64,000 bases of DNA from Vulcanimicrobiota bacterium (lineage in GTDB: Bacteria > Vulcanimicrobiota > Vulcanimicrobiia > Vulcanimicrobiales > Vulcanimicrobiaceae). The notes under the pieces were generated by a model that saw only the letters and a program-made list of their open reading frames with translations, made no database searches and was not told where the DNA came from. The position numbers and the translations under genes are program-made. Shown here in pieces: positions 16,651 to 25,254 of this stretch. Within the stretch, counting starts at the first letter, position 1; every line of letters starts with the position of its first letter. Location: assembly GCA_027459645.1 (NCBI GenBank), contig DAIDHQ010000008.1, positions 1 to 64,000 on the forward strand. Direction: 5' to 3'.

Positions 16651-17264
16651 AAATCGTCTTCGTCCGTCACGGGACGACGGAATGGAACGCGACGCGCCGC
16701 TACCAAGGGCGTAGCGACATCGAACTTTCCGACGAGGGCCGGGCGCAGGCGCAGGCCCTCGCGCTCGCGTTACGCGACGACCCTTTCGATGCCGCGTATG
16801 CAAGCGATCTGCGGCGGACGCTCGAGACGGCGCAGATTATCGCGCGGCCGCACGGCATCGAGGTGCGCGCCGATCCGCGCATTCGTGAATTCGATTTCGG
16901 TGCGTGGGAGGGCCTCACGTGGCAAGAAATCACCGAGCGGTGGCCGCAATTTCGGGATAGAGGCGGCACCGCAGCAAAGCACTATCAGCCCGAAGGGGGT
17001 GAAACGTTCGCGCAAGTCTGCGCGCGCGTGAAGGCGTTTCTCGACGATTTGCGGCGCACGAGCTTCGAACACGTCCTCGTCGTGACGCACGCGGGCGCCC
17101 TCCACGGGGTAATGGAAGTGCTGGGTGAAGCGGTCCGCGACCGTCCGAAGGATGGGCTCAGCCTCTCGTTTTCTCAGGCCTCGGTAACGCGGATCGCCAT
17201 GAATGGCGACGATGCACGGATAATCACCCTGAACGATGTCAGCCATCTCGATTCCGCCCCTTGA
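16647..17264 (+). CDS. cobC: CobC-like alpha-ribazole phosphatase, apparent ATA start
   Basis: Histidine phosphatase that would remove the 5-prime phosphate from alpha-ribazole (or cobalamin) phosphate in late B12 synthesis. Motifs: EIVFVRHGTTEWN, RYQGRSDIELSDEG, SDLRRTLETA, EFDFGAWEG and VVTHAGALHG. No ATG, GTG or TTG exists in frame before the RHG motif; the first GTG (16863) would remove the catalytic His. The codon just before E-I-V-F-V-R-H-G is ATA at 16647, overlapping the ferritin TAG stop as ATAG, which gives a family-typical N-terminus. The gene overlaps cobT by 29 nt, supporting the CobC role. Confidence 0.8.
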   Translation: MEIVFVRHGTTEWNATRRYQGRSDIELSDEGRAQAQALALALRDDPFDAAYASDLRRTLETAQIIARPHGIEVRADPRIREFDFGAWEGLTWQEITERWPQFRDRGGTAAKHYQPEGGETFAQVCARVKAFLDDLRRTSFEHVLVVTHAGALHGVMEVLGEAVRDRPKDGLSLSFSQASVTRIAMNGDDARIITLNDVSHLDSAP

Positions 17265-18288
17265 TCGCGACGCGGCCGTTGCGGCCCGCGAACGTATCGA
17301 TCAGCTCACCAAACCCGTCGGCAGCCTCGGTCAGATCGAGGATCTCGCCGAACGCCTTGCCGCCATCCACGGCGGCTTGCCGCCCGTCTATGAACGTCGT
17401 GCGATTCTCGTCGGTGCCGGCGATCACGGGATCGTCGACGAGGGCGTGAGCGCCTATCCGGGCGAGGTGACGCCGCAGATGGTTGGGGCGTTTCTGGGCG
17501 GTTTCGCGGCGATTAGTGCGTTCGCGCGGGTCGCACGAGCCGAAGTGTTCGTGGCCGATTTCGGCGTCGGACAGCCGTTGCCGGCGCACGACCGCCTGAT
17601 CGACGTCAATGTTGCGCGGCGAACGCGCAACTTCGCGCGCGAGGCGGCAATGACGGAGGTGCAGTTCCACGCCGCGCTCGATGCCGGCATCCGCGCGTTC
17701 GAGTTTCTGCGCGAGCGGGTCGATCCGCAGATTATCGGACTCGGCGAGATGGGCATCGGCAATACCACGAGTGCGGCTGCCATGATTTGCGCCTTTACCG
17801 GCGCGCAGCCCGAAGACGTCGTCGGACGCGGCACCGGCATCGATGACGACACCTTCAAGCGCAAGCTGCGCGTCGTTTCCGATGCATCGGCGGCGCTGGA
17901 AGGGATGGAGGCGAAGAAGATCGCCGCGGCGGTCGGCGGCTTCGAAATCGTCGGGCTCGCCGGAACAATTTTGGCCGCCGCGTCCGCACGCATTCCCATA
18001 CTCCTCGACGGATTTATCGTGTCGGCCGCGGCGCTTTTGGCGCAAGCGCTTTCCAACGAAAGTATCGGCTACTGCATCGCGGCGCATCGTTCGCGCGAAT
18101 CCGGCCACACCGTGGCACTGCGCCATCTGGGTCTGGTTCCGCTGCTCGATCTGCACATGCGCTTGGGAGAGGCCAGCGGCGCCGCGCTCGCGATGCCGAT
18201 CTGTGAAGCCGCGGCGCGCATGGTGCGCGAGATGAAAACGTTTGCGGAAGCCGGCGTCGCAACGGCGAACGAACCCTCGCACGCGTGA
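17236..18288 (+). CDS. cobT: Nicotinate-nucleotide--dimethylbenzimidazole phosphoribosyltransferase
   Basis: Makes alpha-ribazole 5-prime-phosphate from dimethylbenzimidazole and nicotinate mononucleotide for the lower ligand of cobalamin. The 350-residue protein has LTKPVGSLGQIE, VGAGDHGIVDEGVSAYP, GLGEMGIGNTTSAAA, GRGTGIDDD and the C-terminal MRLGEASGAALA, whose Glu is the catalytic base. It overlaps cobC by 29 nt and cobS by 4 nt (GTGA). Confidence 0.95.
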   Translation: MSAISIPPLDRDAAVAARERIDQLTKPVGSLGQIEDLAERLAAIHGGLPPVYERRAILVGAGDHGIVDEGVSAYPGEVTPQMVGAFLGGFAAISAFARVARAEVFVADFGVGQPLPAHDRLIDVNVARRTRNFAREAAMTEVQFHAALDAGIRAFEFLRERVDPQIIGLGEMGIGNTTSAAAMICAFTGAQPEDVVGRGTGIDDDTFKRKLRVVSDASAALEGMEAKKIAAAVGGFEIVGLAGTILAAASARIPILLDGFIVSAAALLAQALSNESIGYCIAAHRSRESGHTVALRHLGLVPLLDLHMRLGEASGAALAMPICEAAARMVREMKTFAEAGVATANEPSHA

Positions 18289-19001
18289 AGGCGCTGCGTT
18301 CGCTTCTCGCGGCGTTTTCGTACTTCTCGATTCTTCCGGTGCGCTCGTACGATACGGCGCCGGCCGCGGCGTCGATCGCGTGGCTTCCGCTCGTCGGAGC
18401 GATCGTGGGTGCCCTCGCCGGATCCGCGGCCTGGGGCGCGTGGCTCTACACGCATTCGCCGGTGTGGCCGCCGGCCGTCGCGTTCGCGCTGCTCGTCGTG
18501 CTGAGCGGCGGAATTCACATCGACGGCTTTTTGGACTGCTGCGATGCACTTTTCGCCAGCTTGCCGCCCCGCCGTCGATTGGACGTGCTGCACGATCCGC
18601 ATCACGGTTCGTTTGCAGTAGCCGGCATGGCGGTGCTGACGGTGTTCTGGATTGCGGCGCTCGCGCACGTTCGTCCCGATCATCTGCCCGCCGTACTTGC
18701 GCTCGTCGGTGCCACGTCGCGAACGAACGCCGTTGCTCTCGCCGGGCAGTATCCGCACGCACGCACGCGCACGGAGCAATATCCTCTGCTACGATTCGCC
18801 GCGCTGTGGTTGCTTGCGGAGATCGTCTGTGCGCCGATCGCGGGCGTGAGCTGGGCGGCGCTGCTCGCGTGCGTCGCATCGGCGCAACTGGCGGGCTGGT
18901 GGGCGTCGCGCCGTCTCGACGGCGGTCTCACGGGAGACGTGTACGGCTGGGCGATCGTCATCTCTGAAGTTGCCGCCATTGCGGCCGTTGGGCTGACGTA
19001 G
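18285..19001 (+). CDS. cobS: Adenosylcobinamide-GDP ribazoletransferase (cobalamin synthase)
   Basis: Joins adenosylcobinamide-GDP with alpha-ribazole or its phosphate to give adenosylcobalamin (phosphate), at the inner membrane. The 238-residue protein has several hydrophobic helices and the family motifs GGIHIDGFLDCCDAL (metal-binding HxDG/D..D), LHDPHHGSFAV and GLTGDVYGW near the C-terminus. The GTG start overlaps the cobT stop. cobC-cobT-cobS form the end of the pathway; upstream corrin genes are not in the window, so salvage from cobinamide is also possible. Confidence 0.93.
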   Translation: MKALRSLLAAFSYFSILPVRSYDTAPAAASIAWLPLVGAIVGALAGSAAWGAWLYTHSPVWPPAVAFALLVVLSGGIHIDGFLDCCDALFASLPPRRRLDVLHDPHHGSFAVAGMAVLTVFWIAALAHVRPDHLPAVLALVGATSRTNAVALAGQYPHARTRTEQYPLLRFAALWLLAEIVCAPIAGVSWAALLACVASAQLAGWWASRRLDGGLTGDVYGWAIVISEVAAIAAVGLT

Positions 19002-19037
19002 CAGTCTAACGGTCCTCGGCCTGGGTATAAGGCTGAC

Positions 19038-19520
19038 ATGAACCAGGATCATGTTGGACGGCTCAACGGAATGATCGAGGGCGTCGAAATCGCCATGCTG
19101 ACATCCGTGGGAGCAGACGGCAGCCTGCACAGCCGCCCGATGACGGTGCAAGAAGTGCAAGAAGACGGCACCGTATGGTTCTTCACGAGCGCGACGGCAA
19201 GCGCCGCGTATGAATCCGAAGAGAACTGTCGCGTGAACGTGAGCTACGTCGACCCGCGACGCTCGGTTTTTATTTCGATTTCCGGCTCGGCGAGTCTAAG
19301 CGACGATCGCGAGCAGATGGAGAAGCTCTGGGATCCACGGCTTTCGGCCTGGTTTCCCAAAGGCTTGGATGACGCCGATCTCAGATTGCTCTGCGTCGAG
19401 ATCGATCGCGCAGAATTCTGGGACGTCGCGCAAAACGCGCTCTCGCTACTCGCGGGATTTGCGCGCAAAGCGATCACCGGGAAGACCGACGGCATCGGCA
19501 CGCACGAACGTATCGTGTAG
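19038..19520 (+). CDS. Pyridoxamine 5-phosphate oxidase-fold, general stress protein 26-like
   Basis: A 160-residue FMN-binding split-barrel protein. It shows AMLTSVGADGSLHSRPMTVQ, GTVWFFTSATASAAYE, VNVSYVDPRRSVFISISGSA, and the C-terminal EFWD motif, all typical of the GSP26 subgroup. Such proteins bind flavin and are linked to stress; the reaction is not established. It lies alone between cobS and the convergent isocitrate dehydrogenase gene. Confidence 0.85.
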   Translation: MNQDHVGRLNGMIEGVEIAMLTSVGADGSLHSRPMTVQEVQEDGTVWFFTSATASAAYESEENCRVNVSYVDPRRSVFISISGSASLSDDREQMEKLWDPRLSAWFPKGLDDADLRLLCVEIDRAEFWDVAQNALSLLAGFARKAITGKTDGIGTHERIV

Positions 19521-19541
19521 CACCGAAGCCGCCGGCGGCCG

Positions 19542-21038
19542 TTACTGCCCTTGTGCGAGCGAAAAGCCTCGCTCGCCGTTGAAGGTGTAGAGACCCTCGG
19601 TCTTTATCACGTCGAAGCCGGCGCGAGCCGCGGCTTGCAGTAAAGCGATTGCGTGCTCTTGCGTGAAGATGCCCTCACCGTCGCCTTCGAAACGGCACTG
19701 CCAATGGTCGCTCCAATAGGTGTCCGGGTTGCCGTTCGGCCACACTTTCGTACCGCGGTTGCTAATGACCGTAAGCTTTGTGCCCTCGACCCCGAACCGC
19801 TGCATCATCTCGGCAATTTGATCGGGGTTTCCGTCGCGCCGGTCGATGAAGATGTCGATGCCGACGCGCACCTTCATCGGCGGTTTGCCCGCCGGGCGCA
19901 TCATCAAGCTCATCTTGATCTCGTCGAGATATTCGACCGGCTTGAGTTGCTGCGGGCGCTGCCCGATGCGCGCGATCACCGCATCCGCGAATTCGCGCGT
20001 GCCAACCTTTTGTTTCGACACGCCTTCTTTATAGATATCGTAGGTGTGGACGCCGTCTTCGATCGTCTTCAGCCACGCGTTGTGCGTCGATTCCGCGGCC
20101 TTGCCTTGGCCGATGTGAACGAGCATCAGAATCGCACCGTGCAGCAAACCGGACGGATTGGCCATATTCTGCCCCGCGCGCCGCGGCGCCGAGCCGTGAA
20201 TGGCTTCGAACATCGAGCAGTGGTCGCCGATATTCGCCGAACCGGCGAGACCGACCGAGCCGGTGATTTGCGCGGCCACGTCGGAGAGCACGTCGCCGTA
20301 GAGATTCGGCATGACGATCACGTCGAAGACTTCCGGAGTGTCGGCCATTTTCGCCGCGCCGATGTCGACGATCCAGTGCTCGTGTTCGAGTTCGGGGTAC
20401 TCGAGCGCAATCTCTTCGAACGTCCGATGGAAGAGTCCATCGGTGATCTTCATGATGTTGTCTTTGGTGAAGCAGGTGACTTTCTTACGCTTGTTCGCGC
20501 GCGCGTATTCGAACGCGTAGCGAATGATGCGTTTGCTTCCGGGGCGCGAAGTTAATTTTAGTGCTTCGGCGACCTGATTGGTCTGGCGGTACTCGATGCC
20601 ACCGTAAACGTCTTCCTCGTTCTCCCGGACGATGACCAGATCCATATTCGGGTGCTTGGTCGCAACGAAGGGATAGAGCGACGCGCACGGGCGCACGTTC
20701 GCGTACATGCCGAGCGTCTTGCGTACCGTCACGTTGAGGCTCTTGAAGCCGCCGCCCTGCGGCGTCGTGATCGGTGCTTTTAGGAACACCTTAGTGCGGC
20801 GCAGCGAGTCCCACGCGCTCGGTTCGATCCCGCTTTGCAGCCCCTTGTTGTACACCGCTTCGCCGATCTCGATGCGCTCGAGATCGAGTTGGGCGCCCGC
20901 CGCTTCGATAATGCGCAGCGTTGCATCCATAATTTCCGGGCCGATGCCGTCGCCGTAGGCAACCGTCACCGGAACCTTTTTCGCCGTTTCGGCCGGATTT
21001 GAGGTCATCGTCGTCATGTCGGTAACTGTTCCATCCAC
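19542..21038 (-). CDS. icd: Isocitrate dehydrogenase, NADP-dependent, long type
   Basis: Oxidative decarboxylation of isocitrate to 2-oxoglutarate in the TCA cycle. The 498-residue product has VAYGDGIGPEIMDA, LNVTVRKTLGMYANVRP (substrate Ser/Arg region), IVRENEEDVYGGIEY, NLYGDVLSDVAAQI and IHGSAPRRAG. The extra C-terminal domain of about 140 residues matches the Thermus-type enzyme (about 496 residues). GTG at 21038 is the longest start; ATG at 21017 is a good alternative. It ends the minus-strand run that begins with deoC, 21 nt after the EgtB-like gene. Confidence 0.92.
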   Translation of the reverse strand: MDGTVTDMTTMTSNPAETAKKVPVTVAYGDGIGPEIMDATLRIIEAAGAQLDLERIEIGEAVYNKGLQSGIEPSAWDSLRRTKVFLKAPITTPQGGGFKSLNVTVRKTLGMYANVRPCASLYPFVATKHPNMDLVIVRENEEDVYGGIEYRQTNQVAEALKLTSRPGSKRIIRYAFEYARANKRKKVTCFTKDNIMKITDGLFHRTFEEIALEYPELEHEHWIVDIGAAKMADTPEVFDVIVMPNLYGDVLSDVAAQITGSVGLAGSANIGDHCSMFEAIHGSAPRRAGQNMANPSGLLHGAILMLVHIGQGKAAESTHNAWLKTIEDGVHTYDIYKEGVSKQKVGTREFADAVIARIGQRPQQLKPVEYLDEIKMSLMMRPAGKPPMKVRVGIDIFIDRRDGNPDQIAEMMQRFGVEGTKLTVISNRGTKVWPNGNPDTYWSDHWQCRFEGDGEGIFTQEHAIALLQAAARAGFDVIKTEGLYTFNGERGFSLAQGQ

Positions 21039-21059
21039 ACGCGTGGGCGCCTTCGGGAG

Positions 21060-22322
21060 CTATTCTACGAGCCGGAATTTCGCGAACGCATAGCGATAAT
21101 CGTCGTAGAACCAGTTGCGGAAGGAGCGCCTGATCAACTCGCGTCCCGTTACCGGGGAGGCGCCCTTGAGCACGTAGTGGCGGCCATCGAAGAAGTCTGC
21201 GGAGTACTGCGGGTACGATGCCATCGCTTCAAAGCCCGGAAACGGCGCAAACGGCGTCGCGGTCCATTCCCAGCCGTTGCCGATGAGGTCGTAAATCTCC
21301 CAGGCGCTCGCGCCGCCGGGGTGTGCGTCGACGGGTTCGGGATCGAAGCGTTCGAAATCGAAGTTCCCGAACATCGGGTGCGGTGCGTCGGCTCCCCAGG
21401 GATACGGGCGCTCGACGCCGTTAGGCGTTCCGAATGCGGCGCGATGAAACTCGGCTTCGCTCGGCAAGCGCTTCCCACACCACGCGGCGTATGCGCGCGC
21501 GTGTGCGCGGCTCACCCATACCGGCCACGACAATGGAAGCGGTAGTTCTTCGAAGATCCCACGCAGCAAGAAATCGCCGTCGCGCTCGCACCAGAACGGC
21601 GGCACCGGTCCGCCGTCGTTCACGAAGTGCAGCCAATCGCCGTTCGTGACGGGATAGCGCTGCATGCCGAATGCCGGCACGAACACCTCGTGCTCGTCGA
21701 ACTCGTTATCCCAGCCGAAAGCACTGCGATCGCGATTTGCGCCGAGCGTCGCGGTACCGGCATCGACGGCCACCATTTCGTTCGGTTGCAGCGGGGCGTC
21801 GTAATGCGTTTGGGCGATGCGTCCTTTGTTCGCGTAATCGAGTTCGTGAATGATGTACGCCAGGGTCTCGTGGTGCATCGCTTCGTGCTCGAGGATCGTG
21901 AATGCGGCTTGGCCGCGTGCGAGGCTTGGAACCTTCTCATCGACCAAGCGGGCGTCGCGCAGGGCATGCATGACGCGCTCGTCGCATTCGCGCAGCAGGA
22001 CGTCCAGTCGTTCGCGAGACGGCCAGTTGGCCCGCTCGTGCTCGCGCGCGGCTTCGATCGACGCGGGATCGATGCCGCGTTCGAAGAGTTTTTCCAGCGT
22101 GACGTCGATCGGTGCTTCTCCGAGCGCGCGAACGTTCAGCACGAGATGATTGAAAACGGGCAAATGCCCTTCGTAAAAGATGAACGGATGCCTCAGGGGG
22201 ATGGGGCGCGACCGCATCGCGGATTCGTCGACGAGCGCGAAGAGCACGGCCGATCGTTCGCGATTGCGCTGATACCAGTCGAGAAGATATTCGCGATCCA
22301 CGTCGATCGTGGCATTGGGCAT
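21060..22322 (-). CDS. EgtB-like non-heme iron sulfoxide synthase (ergothioneine type)
   Basis: A 420-residue protein with an N-terminal DinB-like helical domain (about 1-160) and a C-terminal formylglycine-generating-enzyme-like domain (about 180-420). Iron ligands fit H54 in YEGHLP and the H146-x3-H150-x-E152 motif (HEAMHHE). EgtB couples a thiol to hercynine using O2 in ergothioneine synthesis. No egtD methyltransferase is adjacent, so the substrate may differ. I chose ATG 22322: AGGAGGT ends 6 nt before it, whereas the upstream TTG at 22328 abuts that sequence. Confidence 0.82.
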   Translation of the reverse strand: MPNATIDVDREYLLDWYQRNRERSAVLFALVDESAMRSRPIPLRHPFIFYEGHLPVFNHLVLNVRALGEAPIDVTLEKLFERGIDPASIEAAREHERANWPSRERLDVLLRECDERVMHALRDARLVDEKVPSLARGQAAFTILEHEAMHHETLAYIIHELDYANKGRIAQTHYDAPLQPNEMVAVDAGTATLGANRDRSAFGWDNEFDEHEVFVPAFGMQRYPVTNGDWLHFVNDGGPVPPFWCERDGDFLLRGIFEELPLPLSWPVWVSRAHARAYAAWCGKRLPSEAEFHRAAFGTPNGVERPYPWGADAPHPMFGNFDFERFDPEPVDAHPGGASAWEIYDLIGNGWEWTATPFAPFPGFEAMASYPQYSADFFDGRHYVLKGASPVTGRELIRRSFRNWFYDDYRYAFAKFRLVE

Positions 22323-22341
22323 CGGCAAACCTCCTTGCCTT

Positions 22342-25251
22342 TTAGCCCAAAGCGGCGCGCGCTTCCCGTCGCTCGAGCATAAAGGCTTCGCACGCTTCGG
22401 CGGGCATCGGTGGGGCTAACACGTATCCCTGGATCACGTCGCAGCCGTTCTCGCGAAGAAACTCGAGTTGCGTCCGCGTCTCAACACCCTCCGCGACGAC
22501 TTCGAGGCCGAGACCGTGAGCCATGCCGATCACCGTCTTTACGATCGTTTCGTCGAAGGCTTCGTGGCCGACACCGACGACGAAGGATCCGTCGATCTTT
22601 AGCACGTCGAGCGTAAAACGCCTCAAGTAAGCGAGCGACGAATAGCCGGTACCGAAGTCGTCGACCGCCGTTCGGATTCCGGCTGCCTTGAGGTCGCGCA
22701 CGATTCCGACCGTTTGCGCCGCGTCGGACATCGCTACCGTTTCGGTGATCTCCACTTCCAACAGCGCGGGATCGAGGCCGGCGCTTTCGATCGCGGACAG
22801 CACGCGTCTGCGAAGATCGCGGGCATGAAATTGACGCGCGGAGAGATTGACCGCAAGGCGCACGGGCCCGATCGTCTCCTGCCACGCGCGAACCTGATTG
22901 GCGGCCGTCTGTAAGACCCAATCACCCAGGGGCACGATCAATCCCGAAAACTCCGCGCTTGGAATGAAGTGCGACGGTTCGATCAGGCCGCTCTTCGGGT
23001 GATTCCAGCGCACGAGGGCTTCGATGCTGGATATCTCACCGGTACGCAGATCGAGTTGCGGCTGATAATAGACGACGAACTCGTTGCATTCCAGCGCGCG
23101 CCGCAACAGTTTTTCCTGGGAGAGTCGCATGTGAATCGGGGCTTCGAGTGTGGGATTGTAGAAGTAGTAGCCGTTGCGTCCGCGTTCTTTCGCACGATAC
23201 ATCGCAATATCGGCGTTCTTGATGAGGGTTTGATCGTCGCGGCCGTCTTCGGGATAAATCGCAATGCCGATGCTCGTCGAGATGAACTGTTCGTATTCGT
23301 CGAGCGCGAACGGCTCGCTCATCGAAGCAATCAATTCTTCGGCAACGTGTCGCACCGCGTCCGCATCCGGCGCCTCCGTAAGCAGGACGACGAATTCATC
23401 GCCGCCCGTGCGCGCGATCGTAGCGATCGCGCCCGCATGCTCTTGCAGGCGCTCTGCGGCCGCCTGCAACAAGCGGTCTCCGCGCGCGTGACCGAGCGTA
23501 TCGTTGACGTCTTTGAAGCGATCCAGATCCAGGAAGAGCACGGCCACGCGGCCCAAACGCGATTGTGCGACCTCGATCGCGTCGCGGAGCTTCTCGGTGA
23601 GGAAGGCCCGATTCGGCAATCCGGTCAGCGCGTCGTAATAGGCCATCGCGCGTAAACGCGCGCGCTGGCGGCCGCGTTCGATCGCGCCGCCGATCAGCGT
23701 GGCGATCAAGCCCAGCAAGTCGGCGTCGGTCGCATCGACCTCGCAGCGCTTCCCGCCTGCTCCGGCAAACACGAGCGCGCCGTACGGTTCGCCGCTTATG
23801 TCAAGGCGAATCGCGACACCGTCTTCGAAGGTGACGGGAATCGGAGTTCCCGGCAAAGCGGCCACCTGCGCCGCGAGTTTCAGCAGAACGCCGTCTTCGA
23901 CGTGCGCGCGCGACGCGTCGCGATGAGCGGCGTCGATGTGCGGCCGATCGCCGGTCATATCGACCACGGCCCCGGCCGCGAGCGAGAGCGTGCGGCAACC
24001 CAGCTCGAGCGAAGCTCGCATGCGGACGTCGGGATAATCGGCGCTCGCCGCGATGAAATACAGGTTGCGCATGCGCTCGCTCTGCGTTTGCGCGTGGCGT
24101 TCGGCACGGCGTCGCTCGCTGACGTCTTGAGCGACGACGTAGGCACCCACGACTTCCCCCGAAGCAAATTGCGGGATGAAGGTGGCTTGGAGCTCGTAGA
24201 GCGAGCCGTCGGAGTGGATCGAGCGCAGCGCCATCGTGCTGGGATGGCCGCGAAGCGCGCGAATAAAGCCCGCTTCGACGTCGGCAAGGTTCTCTCGCAC
24301 GACGAACTGTTGAAAGTGCGCGCCGACGACCAAATCCCGGGGGAAGGGGCCTAGCGCCAGGGCTGCGTCGTTGACGTCCACCACGACGCCGTCGACGTTG
24401 AGCGCGATGACGCCGTCGGGATTGTATTCGAAGAGCGAACGCAGCCGCGCCTCACTATCGGCGAGCGCGCGTTCTTTGCGGTTGATTTCGCGTTGCGCTT
24501 CGCGTGCGCCGGTCTCGTCGCGAATGATCGAAAACGCCGCGTCGACGCGGCCGCCTCGATAGACCGGCACCGTGGTGATGGCAACTTCGAGCGGGCGACC
24601 CTGCAGCGTGTGCAGGCCGGCAGTATAGTGCAGCGTCTCGCCGTGCATCGCGCGGTCGAGGAAATGCGCGTGCCGGCTGACGTCGGCCGGATCCAAGAAT
24701 GCGCTAAAATGCAGGCCGACGATGTGCTCGCGCGGCGCAGGTCCCAACTTTTCGACGGCCCTGCTGATATCCAGCACGCGGCCTTCGGCGTCGAAGATGG
24801 CGATGACGTCGGGGTTGTGTTCGAAGAGGGAGCGGAAGCGCTCTTCGCTTTCGGCCACCGCATCCTGCGCTTCGCGCGTTTCCGTGACATCCTCGACGTA
24901 GGAAATGATGTGGAATTGGTCGTTGTTCTGCTGAACGGCGAAGGTCGTCCACCGACAGGTCAGCAGTTGGCCGTTCTTGTGACGGTTCCGGTTGACGTTG
25001 ATGATCGCGCGCGCCTCGGCGATGTCATCGAGCCGATGCTGGAGCGAAGCGACCGTTTCGAAGTCTTCCGCGGCGACGAACGGAAAATCGCCGATCGCGT
25101 TCCCGAGCACTTCGTCCGACGTGTAGCCGAACATCTGCTCCGCGCGCGCCGACCAGTAGCTGATGCGGAAATTACGGTCCCAAGTAACGATTGCGAGTGG
25201 CGAACGCGCGAGGAGCGTATCGAGTGTGGAGATCAGCGTGCCGTCGAGCAT
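22342..25251 (-). CDS. PAS-PAS-PAS-GAF-like-GGDEF-EAL c-di-GMP turnover protein
   Basis: A 969-residue cytoplasmic signalling protein without membrane segments. Three PAS units (about 10-130, 135-255, 265-390) are joined by helices, then a GAF-like region (about 400-530), a GGDEF domain with intact GGDEF near residue 615 (IARTGGDEFVV), and an EAL domain with intact SIEALVRW near 745, EITET, VDDFGTGYSS and AEGVET. No RxxD inhibitory site precedes GGDEF. Both cyclase and phosphodiesterase active sites look usable, so the net activity is not predictable. It starts 3 nt after the aldehyde dehydrogenase stop and precedes the EgtB-like gene, an unusual place for a second-messenger enzyme. Confidence 0.93.
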   Translation of the reverse strand: MLDGTLISTLDTLLARSPLAIVTWDRNFRISYWSARAEQMFGYTSDEVLGNAIGDFPFVAAEDFETVASLQHRLDDIAEARAIINVNRNRHKNGQLLTCRWTTFAVQQNNDQFHIISYVEDVTETREAQDAVAESEERFRSLFEHNPDVIAIFDAEGRVLDISRAVEKLGPAPREHIVGLHFSAFLDPADVSRHAHFLDRAMHGETLHYTAGLHTLQGRPLEVAITTVPVYRGGRVDAAFSIIRDETGAREAQREINRKERALADSEARLRSLFEYNPDGVIALNVDGVVVDVNDAALALGPFPRDLVVGAHFQQFVVRENLADVEAGFIRALRGHPSTMALRSIHSDGSLYELQATFIPQFASGEVVGAYVVAQDVSERRRAERHAQTQSERMRNLYFIAASADYPDVRMRASLELGCRTLSLAAGAVVDMTGDRPHIDAAHRDASRAHVEDGVLLKLAAQVAALPGTPIPVTFEDGVAIRLDISGEPYGALVFAGAGGKRCEVDATDADLLGLIATLIGGAIERGRQRARLRAMAYYDALTGLPNRAFLTEKLRDAIEVAQSRLGRVAVLFLDLDRFKDVNDTLGHARGDRLLQAAAERLQEHAGAIATIARTGGDEFVVLLTEAPDADAVRHVAEELIASMSEPFALDEYEQFISTSIGIAIYPEDGRDDQTLIKNADIAMYRAKERGRNGYYFYNPTLEAPIHMRLSQEKLLRRALECNEFVVYYQPQLDLRTGEISSIEALVRWNHPKSGLIEPSHFIPSAEFSGLIVPLGDWVLQTAANQVRAWQETIGPVRLAVNLSARQFHARDLRRRVLSAIESAGLDPALLEVEITETVAMSDAAQTVGIVRDLKAAGIRTAVDDFGTGYSSLAYLRRFTLDVLKIDGSFVVGVGHEAFDETIVKTVIGMAHGLGLEVVAEGVETRTQLEFLRENGCDVIQGYVLAPPMPAEACEAFMLERREARAALG

Positions 25252-25254
25252 GTA

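Noticed and set aside
17239-18879. 546-codon minus-strand open frame
   Set aside because: Antisense shadow of cobT and cobS, which have intact catalytic motifs.
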